From: Pseudomonas japonica
GTDB lineage: Bacteria > Pseudomonadota > Gammaproteobacteria > Pseudomonadales > Pseudomonadaceae
NCBI RefSeq assembly: GCF_013522925.1
Contig: NZ_JAAMQU010000007.1
Coordinates: forward strand, 62,001-126,000
Length of the DNA stretch: 64,000 bases
Direction: 5' to 3'
This document shows, one piece after another, positions 25,450 through 35,223 of this stretch. Under the pieces are notes generated by a model. The model was given only the letters and a program-made list of their open reading frames with translations. It made no database searches and was not told the origin of the DNA. How positions within the stretch are numbered: the first letter of the stretch is position 1; every line of letters starts with the position of its first letter. A program made the translations under genes and the position numbers.

Positions 25450-25796
25450 AGATGAGGCTCCCGGTCACGCACGTCGGTGGGCGCTGGCGGCACCGAATGC
25501 GGCACCTCGCCTTCGGCCGACCGCGCGGCTGGCCACTCGGAGAACGGCCAGGGTTTGCGTTCGCTGTGGAAACAGCCAAAACGGCCAATGTCGGCCATAT
25601 ATTGGCTGAGGCTGTCGCCGAAGCTCATCAGGCCAGCATTGGGTGCGCTATAGATGAGGCGATACAACAACTGCAGCAGCACAACGGCACCAAGCACCAG
25701 CTGGGCAACCTGCCACACCAATAGGAACAGCAGCATCCACACGATGCGCAGGGCGATCGATTCCTGCTCGGGCTGGAAACGGGGGGGCGTAGTCAT
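25446..25796 (-). CDS. DUF4389 membrane protein
   Basis: A 116-residue protein with one long or two short hydrophobic segments at about residues 17-48 (VWMLLFLLVWQVAQLV, LGAVVLLQLLY), then a conserved soluble stretch with SFGDSLSQYMADIGRF and WPFSEWP, and a proline-rich tail. This layout matches DUF4389, a family of unknown function whose genes neighbour sixA in many gammaproteobacteria. It lies nine bases from the gpsA stop and shares ATGA with sixA, so gpsA-DUF4389-sixA is one operon. Confidence 0.86.
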   Translation of the reverse strand: MTTPPRFQPEQESIALRIVWMLLFLLVWQVAQLVLGAVVLLQLLYRLIYSAPNAGLMSFGDSLSQYMADIGRFGCFHSERKPWPFSEWPAARSAEGEVPHSVPPAPTDVRDREPHL

Positions 25797-25805
25797 GGTA
25801 AGTCC

Positions 25806-26831
25806 TCAGGCGAAGCCGCTATCGGGGATGAAGTCCACGTCGGTCTTGGGGTCGCCGGTCATCAGCGCCCCGATCACCTGATCGAGGGTGCGCCCCTCGA
25901 ACAGGATCGCATGCAAACCGGCAACCAACGGCATGTAGATCTGCAGCTCGTCGGCCCGGGCCTTGAGCACCTTGAGCGTGTTCACCCCTTCGGCCACTTC
26001 CCCGAGGCGGGTGACAGCGGCTTCCAAGGTAAGCCCTTCGCCCAGCGCATGGCCTACCTGGTAGTTACGGCTTTTGGGCGATGAACAGGTAACGATGAGG
26101 TCGCCCACTCCGGCCAGGCCCAGGAACGTCATGGGGTTGGCGCCTTGGCTCACGGCAAACCGGGTCATCTCCGCCAGCGCCCGGGTGATCAGCATGCTAC
26201 GGGTGTTTTCACCCATGTTCAGGGCGGCCGCCAGCCCGGCGATGATGGCGTACACGTTCTTCAAGGCGCCGCCCAGTTCCACGCCGAAGCGGTCACTGCT
26301 GGCGTACACGCGAAACCGCCGCCCGTGCAGCGCTGCTTGTACGGCCCGGCACAGGGCTTCGTCCGCGCTGGCGACGACGGTAGCGGTAAGCTCGTGTTCG
26401 GCGATTTCGCGCGCCAGGTTAGGGCCCGAAATCACCCCAAGGCGCGCCGCCGGTGCGATTTCCTCGAGGATTTCGCTCATCAGCTTGAAGGTGTTGGCTT
26501 CTATGCCCTTGGTAAGGCTGACCAACATTTTTCCCGCCAACACCCCAGCATGGGGGGCCAGTACCGATCGCAAGGCGCTGGACGGCAGCGCCACGAACAG
26601 CAACTCGCTGCCTTCCAGCACGCTGGAAAGGTCAGTGGTGGGTTCCACGGCGGGATGGAGCTTTATCCCCTTCAGGTACCGCGGGTTCTCCCTGGCCGTA
26701 CGCATGGCCTCGGCCTGTTCGGGGTCGCGCATCCACTGCCGTACCCGATGGCCGTTCTCGCCCAGCAGGTTGGCCACCGCAGTGCCGAAGCTGCCTCCGC
26801 CGAGTACCGCGATCGGTTGCTGTTCAGACAT
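25806..26831 (-). CDS. gpsA: Glycerol-3-phosphate dehydrogenase [NAD(P)+]
   Basis: GpsA reduces dihydroxyacetone phosphate to sn-glycerol 3-phosphate, the backbone for phospholipids. The 341-residue protein begins with the dinucleotide-binding motif [13 protein letters not shown] (residues 8-20), and has SLTKGIE, the active-site region [12 protein letters not shown], and the [12 protein letters not shown] signature. ATG 26831 was chosen because it puts the nucleotide-binding loop at the N-terminus; the in-frame extension is not conserved in character. A TATAAT box on the minus strand at 26868-26873 could be its -10 element, though no good -35 is visible. Confidence 0.95.
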   Translation of the reverse strand: MSEQQPIAVLGGGSFGTAVANLLGENGHRVRQWMRDPEQAEAMRTARENPRYLKGIKLHPAVEPTTDLSSVLEGSELLFVALPSSALRSVLAPHAGVLAGKMLVSLTKGIEANTFKLMSEILEEIAPAARLGVISGPNLAREIAEHELTATVVASADEALCRAVQAALHGRRFRVYASSDRFGVELGGALKNVYAIIAGLAAALNMGENTRSMLITRALAEMTRFAVSQGANPMTFLGLAGVGDLIVTCSSPKSRNYQVGHALGEGLTLEAAVTRLGEVAEGVNTLKVLKARADELQIYMPLVAGLHAILFEGRTLDQVIGALMTGDPKTDVDFIPDSGFA

Positions 26832-26986
26832 ATAGACTTCCATTGGGACCTGAGTAGACGGTTCGTCATTATACGGAGCGATACTTGCAGAGCCACCCCC
26901 GGCGCCGCCGACCTGGCCGCGCCGACCATCGCCGGAAACCTGGAAGGACGCCGGCAACTCTGGAAATGTTCCGGATCCCGGGTAAG

Positions 26987-28966
26987 ATGCCCGCTTCCGA
27001 GCCGATGCCATTAAATAGCGATCAGCATGCCACGCCCTCGCAACAGAGTAGCCCGCCCGTGAATATACGTTGGAGCGGGGATATTCACGCCAGAACACAG
27101 ATCATCAGCCTGGGCCCGGCCCTGTTGCTGACGTTGCTGTTGATCTGCTTCTTTACCTACGTACGAATCCAGGACCTGCGCCAGGAAATGACCCACACCG
27201 GCCAGCTGATCGCCAATCAGCTGGCACCGGCGGCGGAGTATGGGGTACTGGCCGATAACACCGAAGTCCTCGACGGCCTGCTTCGGGCTACCTTGAGCAT
27301 TCCGCACGTGCGCTTCCTTGAAGTGCAGGACCGGGACGACGACATCGTGGTGTACCTGGAGCAACCCGCCAACGGCAATGCGTCGGTGACCCCGGTGCAG
27401 GTGTTCCAGGCCCCTATCCGGCTGCAGCGGTACGCCACCAGTGGTGAATTCAAGCGCAGCGTGAGCGGCGCTGATCACGCGGACGACTACCTGGGGCGGG
27501 TGGTGGTAGGCATGTCTGACGATGCCTTCAATGAGCGACAGCAGGAAATTCTTATCAAGGCCGGCGTGCTTGCGCTGTTCACCTTGGCCGCAACGTTTCT
27601 GATGGCACGGCGCCTATCCCGCGGGCTGTCGCAGCCTATTCGCAACATGGGCGCGGCAGTGAAGGCGATTCGCCAAGGAGACTTCAAGGCGACCTTGCCC
27701 GTGGAGGTAAACAGCGAACTGGGCGCCCTGGCGCAGCATATCAATGACCTGGCCCAAGGGCTGGAGCAGGCCAGCCGCGAACAGCGCGAAGCCATGGAGC
27801 AATTGATCCATACCCGGGAAGAGGCGGAACGGGCCAACAACGCCAAGACCGAATTCCTGGCGATGATGAGCCACGAATTGCGCACCCCCATGAACGGCGT
27901 GCTGGGCATGTTGCAGCTGCTCGAAACCACCCCGCTCAACGACGAGCAGCACGAATACGCGGTACTTGCCACGCAGTCCACCGAGCACCTGCTCAAGGTG
28001 ATCAACGACATTCTCGATTTCTCGCGCATCGAGCGTACCGGGCTGGAACTCGAACACATCCCCTTCAATCTTGGGGAGTTGTTCAGTGAATGCGTGCATT
28101 CTTTCCAGCACAGCGCGCAACAGGGCGGGCTCACCCTCACCCTTGACGCAGACCCAGGCTTCAATGAATGGCAGGTGCTGGGCGACCCCACGCGTATCCG
28201 GCAGATACTGGTGAACCTCATCGGCAACGCATTGAAATTCACCGAGCACGGTAGCGTGACGGTAGAACCGCGTTGCCAGGTGCTAGACGACCGGCTGATC
28301 TGGCTCAGTTGCCGGGTGGCCGACACCGGCATCGGCATCGACCCCGAAGCGCTCGAGCGTATGTTCGTGGCGTTTCAGCAGGCCGACAGTTCCATTTCCC
28401 GGCGTTACGGCGGCACGGGCCTTGGCCTTCCGATTGCCCGCAACCTTGCCGAACGCATGGGCGGCACCCTGCGCGCCCAGAGCAACGAAGGAAGCGGCTC
28501 GGTGTTCACCCTCGAAATGCCGTTGGCCTTGAGCCACAAGCCGGCCCCGGCCAAGCAGAGCAATGCCCTTGTGCCACGAACCAATGCCCCGGCGGAGGGT
28601 CACAATCATCACGTATTGCTGGTGGAGGACAACCCGGTCAACCAGACAGTCATCGAGGCCATGCTGCGCAGCCTGGGTTACGAGGTAAGCGTGGTAGGTG
28701 ATGGAGCGCAGGCGGTCGACAGCGTGCGCCAGCAGACCTTCGACGCGGTATTGATGGACTGCCGGTTACCCATTGTGGATGGTTATGAGAGCACCCGGCG
28801 CATTCGGCGCTTGCCAGAGCGCAACGGGCTCCCCATCATTGCGCTTACTGCCAATGCCCTGCTGGGTGACCGCGAAGCCTGCCTGGAGGCCGGCATGGAC
28901 GATTATCTGGCCAAGCCGTTCAAGCGTACTGATCTCCAGCAGTTGCTGCAGCGCTGGCTGGCGTGA
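26987..28966 (+). CDS. Hybrid sensor histidine kinase of the PA1611/HptB pathway type
   Basis: An unorthodox membrane kinase of 659 residues. Helix one is about 42-58, a periplasmic sensor domain with DUF-type strands spans about 60-190, helix two about 191-207, then HAMP (to about 262), dimerisation domain with H296 in [11 protein letters not shown], ATPase domain with [10 protein letters not shown], and one receiver domain with D591 (VLMD). It has no C-terminal HPt domain, so an external HPt is needed. Its place between gpsA and fabA is that of PA1611, which signals through HptB and binds RetS in the GacS network. Starts at 26987 or 27005 are both possible. Confidence 0.9.
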   Translation: MPASEPMPLNSDQHATPSQQSSPPVNIRWSGDIHARTQIISLGPALLLTLLLICFFTYVRIQDLRQEMTHTGQLIANQLAPAAEYGVLADNTEVLDGLLRATLSIPHVRFLEVQDRDDDIVVYLEQPANGNASVTPVQVFQAPIRLQRYATSGEFKRSVSGADHADDYLGRVVVGMSDDAFNERQQEILIKAGVLALFTLAATFLMARRLSRGLSQPIRNMGAAVKAIRQGDFKATLPVEVNSELGALAQHINDLAQGLEQASREQREAMEQLIHTREEAERANNAKTEFLAMMSHELRTPMNGVLGMLQLLETTPLNDEQHEYAVLATQSTEHLLKVINDILDFSRIERTGLELEHIPFNLGELFSECVHSFQHSAQQGGLTLTLDADPGFNEWQVLGDPTRIRQILVNLIGNALKFTEHGSVTVEPRCQVLDDRLIWLSCRVADTGIGIDPEALERMFVAFQQADSSISRRYGGTGLGLPIARNLAERMGGTLRAQSNEGSGSVFTLEMPLALSHKPAPAKQSNALVPRTNAPAEGHNHHVLLVEDNPVNQTVIEAMLRSLGYEVSVVGDGAQAVDSVRQQTFDAVLMDCRLPIVDGYESTRRIRRLPERNGLPIIALTANALLGDREACLEAGMDDYLAKPFKRTDLQQLLQRWLA

Positions 28967-29220
28967 GTGGCGCAGTATCACCTCTGCAAAGCGGCGCACA
29001 ACGGTGGTACAGTGCGCCGCCTTGAACTGCACGCCTTGCGGCGCGCCGCGTCAGCGGGTCACGTATTCAAACGGATTGGCAGGGATCAGACCGCCATCCT
29101 GTGACTTTAACCACAACGCATTAGTCTATGACTAGGCTGCCGGCCTGGGGAAACACGCCCCTTTTTTAGCCGGCCGGGATGATTTGCCCCCTGCCCGGCA
29201 GGGACCATTGAGGAGCTCGC
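28967..29220. other. Leader and promoter region of fabAB
   Basis: These 254 bases hold no gene. A short perfect palindrome TAGTC-TAT-GACTA lies at 29122-29134, and a hairpin with CCGGCC and GGCCGG arms follows at about 29140-29174 before the fabA ribosome site GAGGAG. The palindrome may be an operator for a fatty acid regulator such as DesT or FabR, but I do not recognise a published box. Confidence 0.4.
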
Positions 29221-29736
29221 ATGACCAAACAACACGCCTTTACTCGGGAAGACCTGCTGCGCTGCAGTCGCGGCGAGCTGTTCGGCCCAGGTAACGCGCA
29301 ATTGCCCGCCCCTAACATGCTGATGGTGGATCGCATCACCCACATCAGCGAGGAAGGCGGCAAGTACGGCAAGGGTGAATTGGTCGCCGAACTGGATATC
29401 AACCCCGACCTGTGGTTCTTTGCCTGCCACTTCGAAGGCGACCCGGTAATGCCGGGCTGCCTGGGCCTGGATGCCATGTGGCAGCTGGTCGGTTTCTTCC
29501 TGGGCTGGCAAGGCCTGCCGGGCCGCGGCCGTGCCCTGGGGTCGGGCGAGGTCAAATTCTTTGGCCAGGTATTGCCTGAAGCCCGCAAAGTGACCTACAA
29601 CATTCATATCAAGCGCGTGCTCAAGGGCAAGCTGAACATGGCCATCGCCGATGGCACGGTCAGTGTTGACGGCCGCGAGATATATACCGCCGACGGCCTG
29701 CGTGTCGGCGTGTTCACGTCCACCGAAAACTTCTAA
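29221..29736 (+). CDS. fabA: 3-hydroxydecanoyl-ACP dehydratase/isomerase FabA
   Basis: FabA dehydrates 3-hydroxydecanoyl-ACP and isomerises the trans-2 product to cis-3-decenoyl-ACP, the entry to unsaturated fatty acids. The 171-residue protein has the catalytic H70 (FACHFEGDP) and D84 (LGLDAMWQ) at exactly the positions of the E. coli enzyme. GAGGAG precedes ATG 29221. fabB follows after eleven bases, so the two act and are expressed together. Confidence 0.98.
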   Translation: MTKQHAFTREDLLRCSRGELFGPGNAQLPAPNMLMVDRITHISEEGGKYGKGELVAELDINPDLWFFACHFEGDPVMPGCLGLDAMWQLVGFFLGWQGLPGRGRALGSGEVKFFGQVLPEARKVTYNIHIKRVLKGKLNMAIADGTVSVDGREIYTADGLRVGVFTSTENF

Positions 29737-29747
29737 GGGTTACTCGC

Positions 29748-30968
29748 ATGCGCCGCGTCGTTATCACGGGTCTAGGCATCGTTTCATGCCTGGGCAATGA
29801 CAAAGACACCGTTTCCGCCAACTTGCGCGCAAACCGCCCCGGCATCCGCTTCAACCCGGAATACGCCGAAATGGGCCTGCGTAGCCAAGTCTCCGGTTCG
29901 GTAGACCTGAACCTCGAAGAACTGATCGACCGCAAGGTCTACCGCTTCGTTGGCCATGCCGCCGCGTACGCCTACCTGGCGATGCAGCAGGCCATCGCGG
30001 ATTCCGGCCTCAATGAAGATCAAGTGTCGAACCCGCGTACCGGGCTGATTGCCGGTTCCGGGGGCGCCTCCACGCTGAACCAGATGGAAGCGCTGGACAT
30101 CCTTCGCGAAAAAGGCGTGAAGCGCGTCGGCCCGTATCGGGTCACCCGCACCATGAGCAGCACGGTATCGGCCTGCCTGGCCACGCCTTTCAAGATCAAG
30201 GGCCTGAACTACTCCATCGCTTCGGCATGCGCCACCAGCGCGCATTGCATCGGTGCGGCCATGGAGCAGATCCAGCTCGGCAAGCAGGACGTGGTATTCG
30301 CCGGCGGTGGTGAAGAAGAACACTGGACCCAGTCGTTCCTCTTCGATGCCATGGGCGCCCTGTCTTCGCAGTACAACGAAACGCCGGAAAAAGCCTCCCG
30401 CGCCTACGACGCCAAGCGTGACGGCTTCGTCATCGCAGGCGGCGGCGGCATGGTAGTGGTCGAGGAGCTGGAGCACGCCCTGGCTCGTGGCGCGAAGATC
30501 TACGCCGAAGTGGTCGGCTACGGTGCTACCTCCGACGGCTATGACATGGTAGCCCCTAGCGGCGAAGGCGCGATCCGCTGCATGCAGCAGGCCCTGGCAA
30601 CGGTCGACACCCCGATTGATTACCTGAACACCCACGGCACTTCCACGCCGGTAGGTGATGTGGCGGAAATCAAGGGCATTCGTGAAGTATTCGGTGACAA
30701 GGCTCCGCCCATCAGCTCTACCAAGAGCCTGTCGGGCCACTCGCTGGGCGCCGCAGGCGTGCACGAGGCCATTTACTGCATGCTGATGATGGAAGGCAAC
30801 TTCATCGCAGGTTCGGCGAACATCGACGAGCTGGACCCCGCCGTGGCCGACATGCCAATCCTGCGGGAAACCCGCGAGAACGTGCAGCTCAACACCGTGA
30901 TGAGCAACAGCTTCGGCTTTGGTGGCACTAACGCCACCCTGGTGCTCAAGCGCTGGGAAGGCAAATAA
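29748..30968 (+). CDS. fabB: 3-oxoacyl-ACP synthase I FabB
   Basis: FabB extends cis-3-decenoyl-ACP and other acyl-ACPs. The catalytic triad is present: C161 in SACATSAHC, a histidine in [11 protein letters not shown] and one in SGHSLGAAG, with the active-site lysine in STKSLSG. At 406 residues it matches the E. coli protein in length and in the C-terminal [14 protein letters not shown]. It is the second gene of the fabAB operon and is followed by a terminator. Confidence 0.98.
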   Translation: MRRVVITGLGIVSCLGNDKDTVSANLRANRPGIRFNPEYAEMGLRSQVSGSVDLNLEELIDRKVYRFVGHAAAYAYLAMQQAIADSGLNEDQVSNPRTGLIAGSGGASTLNQMEALDILREKGVKRVGPYRVTRTMSSTVSACLATPFKIKGLNYSIASACATSAHCIGAAMEQIQLGKQDVVFAGGGEEEHWTQSFLFDAMGALSSQYNETPEKASRAYDAKRDGFVIAGGGGMVVVEELEHALARGAKIYAEVVGYGATSDGYDMVAPSGEGAIRCMQQALATVDTPIDYLNTHGTSTPVGDVAEIKGIREVFGDKAPPISSTKSLSGHSLGAAGVHEAIYCMLMMEGNFIAGSANIDELDPAVADMPILRETRENVQLNTVMSNSFGFGGTNATLVLKRWEGK

Positions 30969-30971
30969 GCG

Positions 30972-31083
30972 GCAAGCTGCAAGCTGCAAGTAGAAGCTAA
31001 AAGCAAAAGCAGCATGATGACGGCGCTCCCATGGGGGCGCCGTTTGTTTGTGCGCTACACTGCTGCCACTTGCCACTTGCAGC
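30972..31083. repeat. Heptamer repeats with inverted copy flanking the fabB terminator
   Basis: GCAAGCT is tandemly repeated at about 30972-30990, and GCTGCAAGT (30983-30991) recurs inverted as ACTTGCAGC (31075-31083) on the other side of the terminator. Such CAAGCTG strings are scattered between genes in fluorescent pseudomonads. The two arms could extend the terminator into a longer hairpin. Confidence 0.5.
31020..31050 (+). terminator. fabB terminator
   Basis: ACGGCGC (31020-31026) pairs with GCGCCGT (31037-31043), with further CCC/GGG pairing inside, followed by TTTGTTTG. It ends the fabAB transcript. Confidence 0.7.
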
Positions 31084-31099
31084 CTCATCAGGAGCCTTC

Positions 31100-31978
31100 A
31101 TGGCCATCGCGTCATTGATTACCCCTCGGCAGGAGAGCGTCGGCGGCCAACCCATTCTGCGCCCCTTGCCCTCCGCTCAATGCCGCAGCGTGGGCCCTTT
31201 CGTCTTCTTCGATTACATCCTGCCTCATGACTACCCGCCCGGGCAGGGCATGAACATTCACCAGCACCCCCATATCGGCCTTTCCACGCTGACTTACCTG
31301 TTCGAGGGTGAGCTGCTGCACAAGGACAGTCTGGGCTCCGAGGAGCGGGTGGCGCCTGGCCAGGTGAGCTGGATGACCTCCGGTAATGGCATCGCCCACA
31401 TCGAGCGCACCCCTGACGACCTGCTGCAAGCCGGCAGCCGGCTACATGGCCTGCAGGTGTGGCTGGCCATGCCCAAGGCCAAGGAACAGGACGATCCGAC
31501 CTATTACTACTTCGAGGCCGACGAGCTGCCTTCCCACGAGGAAGGTGGCGTACGCATCACGCTAGTGGCGGGCCACGGGTTCAGGCAGATTGCGCCTGTG
31601 CCGGTGCTCTCCCCTACCCTGTATGCGATCGTGGAAATGACTGCGGGCAGCTCGCTGTTGATTCCCGACGAACATTCGCAACGGGCTGTGTTCCTGCTCG
31701 AAGGCGAAGCCTACCTGGGTGCTGACCCTTTGCAGGCCCATACCCTGGTAGTGCTGGAGGAAGGGGTGGAAGCCAGCCTGAGCACTACCAGCAGCGCACG
31801 CCTGGCACTGATAGGTGGCGCGCCACTGGACGGCCCTCGCCGCATGAACTGGAACTTCGTGGCCAGCGACCCGGCCCTGATAGAGCAGGCTCGCGCTCGC
31901 TGGGCCGTAGGGGACTGGCCGCAAGTGCCAGGCGAGGCCGGGCGCATCGAGCTGCCCAGCCCGTCACGCCGGGGTTAA
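31100..31978 (+). CDS. Pirin family bicupin protein
   Basis: A 292-residue bicupin of the YhhW/pirin group. The N-terminal cupin carries the metal-binding set in MNIHQHPHIGLSTLTYLFEGE and RVAPGQVSWMTSGNGIAHIE; the C-terminal cupin (about 190-265) lacks such a set, as usual. Some relatives have quercetinase activity and others modulate enzymes or transcription; nothing here decides. The start at ATG 31100 is preceded by AGGAG. Its TAA stop overlaps the TAA stop of the dienelactone hydrolase gene in the palindrome TTAA. Confidence 0.88.
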   Translation: MAIASLITPRQESVGGQPILRPLPSAQCRSVGPFVFFDYILPHDYPPGQGMNIHQHPHIGLSTLTYLFEGELLHKDSLGSEERVAPGQVSWMTSGNGIAHIERTPDDLLQAGSRLHGLQVWLAMPKAKEQDDPTYYYFEADELPSHEEGGVRITLVAGHGFRQIAPVPVLSPTLYAIVEMTAGSSLLIPDEHSQRAVFLLEGEAYLGADPLQAHTLVVLEEGVEASLSTTSSARLALIGGAPLDGPRRMNWNFVASDPALIEQARARWAVGDWPQVPGEAGRIELPSPSRRG

Positions 31979-32709
31979 AGCTGGGGCTGGAACACTTCAG
32001 CAAACAGGTTGTGCATCGCCTGGAAAGCCCGGTCCGAGATCTTCTTGTCGTACATCTGCTTGCCCGGGTTGTTGGCTTCGGGGTCAGTGAACGAGTGGTA
32101 GGCGCCGCCGTAGCTGATCAATTGCCAGTCCACGTTCGCGGCGTTCATTTCTTCGGTGAACGCCGGCAACTGCTCCTTGGGTACCAGCGGGTCCGCATCC
32201 CCGTGCATCACCAGCACCGCGCCCTTGATATTGCTCGCATCGGCCGGGTTCGGGGTATCCAGGGTACCGTGGAACGACACCGCAGCCTTCAGCGCAGCGC
32301 CATCGCGGGCCAGTTCAAGCGCACAGCAACCGCCGAAACAGAAGCCGAAGCTGGCCAGGTTGGCGCTGTCCACGGTCGCGAAGCTCTGCTCGGTAAGTTG
32401 CTTGAGCGCCGCCTGCATGCGAGTACGCAGCAAGCCACGATCGTTTTTCAACGGCATCATGGCGGCAAGCGCGCCGTCGGCATCCGAAGGGCGTACAGCC
32501 TGGCCGTACAGGTCGGCTACAAGCACCACATAGCCCTGCGACGCAACAGCCTGGGCGATGCGTTCCGCGCCTTCGGAAACGCCCATCCAGTTCGGCGCCA
32601 TGACCAGGCCCGGGCGCGGTGATTTGATATCGGCATCAAAAACCAGCCGGCTTTCGTAAGCCGCGCCGTCTACCTGATAAACCAACGACTCAACGGTGAT
32701 GGTGCTCAT
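31975..32709 (-). CDS. Dienelactone hydrolase family protein
   Basis: An alpha/beta hydrolase of 244 residues in which the nucleophile is cysteine: C124 in GFCFGG, as in dienelactone hydrolase. The acid is expected in HGDADPLVP (about 175) and the histidine in GAYHSFTDPEA (about 207). No aromatic catabolic genes are nearby, so a general esterase or lactonase role is more likely than chlorocatechol degradation. It is alone on its strand here, downstream of the htpG terminator. Confidence 0.88.
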   Translation of the reverse strand: MSTITVESLVYQVDGAAYESRLVFDADIKSPRPGLVMAPNWMGVSEGAERIAQAVASQGYVVLVADLYGQAVRPSDADGALAAMMPLKNDRGLLRTRMQAALKQLTEQSFATVDSANLASFGFCFGGCCALELARDGAALKAAVSFHGTLDTPNPADASNIKGAVLVMHGDADPLVPKEQLPAFTEEMNAANVDWQLISYGGAYHSFTDPEANNPGKQMYDKKISDRAFQAMHNLFAEVFQPQL

Positions 32710-32742
32710 TGATTGCTCCTGATTGCCCCAAAGGTATGTCTC

Positions 32743-32770
32743 AAAAAAGAAGCCCGCCGTAGCGGGCTTC
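32743..32770 (-). terminator. htpG terminator
   Basis: On the minus strand GAAGCCCGC-TACG-GCGGGCTTC is followed by six T residues, a textbook intrinsic terminator starting fourteen bases beyond the htpG stop. Confidence 0.88.
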
Positions 32771-32783
32771 CATCACACAGGCG

Positions 32784-34688
32784 TTAAGCTGACAACTCGA
32801 TCAACAGCTTGTTCAGGCGCCGCACGTACGCAGCCGGGTCTTTCAGGCTATCGCCGGCAGACAATGCAGCCTGGTCGAACAGGATGTGGGCGAAGTCCGC
32901 GAAGCGGTCTTCATCGGGTTCGTGGTCCAGCTTTTCCACCAGCGGGTGAGACGGGTTGAACTCGAAGATCGGTTTGGAATCCGGAACCTTCTGCCCGCTT
33001 GCCTCAAGGATCTGACGCATCTGCAAGCCCATGTCGTGCTCACCAATGGCCAGGATGGCTGGCGAGTCGGTCAGGCGATGCGATACACGCACCTCGCTCA
33101 CGGTGTCGCCCAAGGCGGTTTTCAAGCGCTCTACCAGGCCTTCCTTCTCCTTGGCTACAGCTTCCTGGGCCTGCTTGTCTTCTTCGCTGTCCAGTTTGCC
33201 CAGGTCGAGGTCGCCGCGCGCCACATCGGTCAGCGCCTTGCCGTCGAAATCGGTGAGGTAGCTCATCAGCCATTCGTCGATGCGGTCGGTGAGCAACAGC
33301 ACTTCGATGCCTTTCTTGCGGAAGACTTCCAGGTGCGGGCTGTTTTTGACCTGCGCGTAGCTGTCGCCAGTGAGGTAGTAGATCTTGTCCTGCCCTTCCT
33401 TGGCCCGGCTCAGGTAGTCGGCCAGGGAAACGGATTGCTCCCCGCTCTCGTCATGGGTGGACGCGAAGCGCAGCAGGCCGGCGATCTTTTCCTTGTTGGC
33501 GAAGTCTTCGGCGGGGCCTTCCTTCAGTACCTGGCCGAAGTTCTTCCAGAAGGCCTTGTACTGCTCGGGGTCGTTCTTGGCCAGCTTGTCCAGCATGTCC
33601 AGCACGCGCTTGGTGAGCGCGGACTTCATCGAGTCGATGATCGGATCTTTTTGCAGGATTTCACGGGAAACGTTCAGCGACAGGTCGTTGGAGTCCACCA
33701 CGCCCTTGATGAAGCGCAGGTACAACGGCAGGAACGACTCGGCCTGGTCCATGATGAACACGCGTTGCACATACAGCTTGAGGCCACGCGGGGCTTCGCG
33801 GTGATACAGGTCGAATGGCGCGCGCGCCGGCACATACAGCAGCGAGTTGTATTCCAGCTTGCCTTCGACCTTGTTATGGCTCCAGCTCAGCGGGTTCTCG
33901 AAGTCATGGGAGATGTGCTTGTAGAACTCCTGATACTCCTCGTCCTTGATCTCGGTGCGAGGGCGGGTCCAGAGCGCGCTGGCACGGTTCACGGTTTCCC
34001 AGCCAGGCTCGGCAGCTTCTTCGCCTTCGGCGGCGGCTTGCTCCTTGGGCAACTCGATCGGCAGCGCGATGTGATCGGAGTACTTCTTGATCACGTTGCG
34101 CAGGCGCCAGCCATCGGCGAACTCGCTTTCGTCCGCTTTGAGGTGCAGCACGATACGGGTACCCCGCTCGGCCTTCTCCACGGTGGCGACTTCAAACTCG
34201 CCCTCGCCCTTGGAGGACCAGTGCACGCCTTCGCTGGCAGGTGCGCCGGCGCGGCGGCTGAACACCTCCACCTGGTCGGCGACGATAAAGGCCGAGTAGA
34301 AGCCCACACCGAACTGGCCGATCAGGTGCGAGTCCTTCTTCTGGTCACCGGTGAGGTTTTTCATGAAGTCTGCGGTACCGGACTTGGCGATGGTACCGAG
34401 GTGGGCAATGACTTCGTCACGGCTCATGCCGATGCCGTTGTCATCGATGGTCACGGTTTTCGCGTCCTTGTCGAAGGTCACGCGGATTTTCAGTTCCGCG
34501 CCACCCTCGAGCAATTCAGGCCGGGCCAAGGCTTCGAAGCGCAACTTGTCCACTGCGTCGGAAGCGTTGGAGATCAGTTCGCGAAGGAAGATCTCCTTGT
34601 TGGAATACAGCGAATGAATCATGAGGTGCAACAGTTGTTTCACCTCGGTCTGGAAGCCCAGGGTTTCCTTTTGAGTTTCCACACTCAT
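32784..34688 (-). CDS. htpG: Chaperone HtpG (Hsp90)
   Basis: HtpG is the bacterial Hsp90, a dimeric ATP-dependent chaperone in the cytoplasm. The 634-residue protein begins [20 protein letters not shown] and has the ATP-binding motifs of the GHKL fold: [18 protein letters not shown] and [11 protein letters not shown]. The middle and C-terminal dimerisation domains are of normal length. ATG 34688 is used; a start ten codons upstream has no family support. A near-perfect heat-shock promoter lies 78-105 bases upstream. Confidence 0.98.
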   Translation of the reverse strand: MSVETQKETLGFQTEVKQLLHLMIHSLYSNKEIFLRELISNASDAVDKLRFEALARPELLEGGAELKIRVTFDKDAKTVTIDDNGIGMSRDEVIAHLGTIAKSGTADFMKNLTGDQKKDSHLIGQFGVGFYSAFIVADQVEVFSRRAGAPASEGVHWSSKGEGEFEVATVEKAERGTRIVLHLKADESEFADGWRLRNVIKKYSDHIALPIELPKEQAAAEGEEAAEPGWETVNRASALWTRPRTEIKDEEYQEFYKHISHDFENPLSWSHNKVEGKLEYNSLLYVPARAPFDLYHREAPRGLKLYVQRVFIMDQAESFLPLYLRFIKGVVDSNDLSLNVSREILQKDPIIDSMKSALTKRVLDMLDKLAKNDPEQYKAFWKNFGQVLKEGPAEDFANKEKIAGLLRFASTHDESGEQSVSLADYLSRAKEGQDKIYYLTGDSYAQVKNSPHLEVFRKKGIEVLLLTDRIDEWLMSYLTDFDGKALTDVARGDLDLGKLDSEEDKQAQEAVAKEKEGLVERLKTALGDTVSEVRVSHRLTDSPAILAIGEHDMGLQMRQILEASGQKVPDSKPIFEFNPSHPLVEKLDHEPDEDRFADFAHILFDQAALSAGDSLKDPAAYVRRLNKLLIELSA

Positions 34689-34765
34689 TTGTTCGAACTC
34701 CAATGCTGATTGGCACAAGCCGCCAGGCGGCGCGGACTGCCCGGCTCACGGGCGGGATGTTCAGC

Positions 34766-34793
34766 AGATGGGGGCAGCGCGGGCGATTTCAAG
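34766..34793 (-). promoter_or_regulatory. Sigma-32 heat-shock promoter of htpG
   Basis: On the minus strand CTTGAA (34793-34788), a 14-base spacer, then CCCCATCT (34773-34766). This fits the RpoH consensus CTTGAA-N13-15-CCCCATNT at nearly every position. Confidence 0.9.
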
Positions 34794-34893
34794 GGCCAGG
34801 GGTGCAAGGCGCCGACGCCCCGGAAGGCAGGAACTTAACGGACCCGGCTGGGTTCGAAGGCACGTAATGATTAACCATAAGGAGAAACACCCC

Positions 34894-35163
34894 ATGCAAA
34901 AGACTTTCGCCTATGCCTTGATGCTGGCAGCGACCCTGGGCCTTGCCGCCTGCGATAACGCGTCCGACAAAGCCAAGGACGCCCAGGATCATAAAGAAAA
35001 CGCCCAACAGCAAATGGACAAAGCTCAGGACCACGTGAACGACGCGGCCAAGGAAAACGCCAAGGCCAACCAGGACGCCGCCGAAGCCCATCAGAAGGCT
35101 ACCGAGGAAAGCACCCCGGCAAACGGCAACGCCCCTGCTCCAGAAGCTGCTCCAAAGCAGTAA
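34894..35163 (+). CDS. Small helical lipoprotein (89 aa)
   Basis: Signal peptide with lipobox LAAC and acylated C20, after ATG 34894 with an AAGGAG ribosome site. The mature protein is highly charged and almost all helix: repeats of the type KAKDAQDHKENAQQQMDKAQDHVNDAAKEN (about residues 28-57) with heptad spacing suggest a coiled coil, then an alanine- and proline-rich tail. No family is recognised; a stress-related or envelope spacer protein is plausible. It diverges from htpG and has its own terminator. Confidence 0.8.
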   Translation: MQKTFAYALMLAATLGLAACDNASDKAKDAQDHKENAQQQMDKAQDHVNDAAKENAKANQDAAEAHQKATEESTPANGNAPAPEAAPKQ

Positions 35164-35184
35164 TACGCTCCGGCCTGCCCTGCA

Positions 35185-35223
35185 ACCCGGCCCGCCTCAA
35201 GCAACACCGGCGGCCGGGCTTTA
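35185..35223 (+). terminator. Terminator of the small lipoprotein gene
   Basis: CCCGGCC-CGCC pairs with GGCG-GCCGGG with one bulged base, followed by CTTTATAT. It touches the stop codon of the DegT-like gene on the other strand, so it may serve both. Confidence 0.6.

Noticed and set aside
32886-34709. Long open frame antisense to htpG (about 600 codons)
   Set aside because: Same artefact; htpG is full length and has its own promoter and terminator on the other strand.
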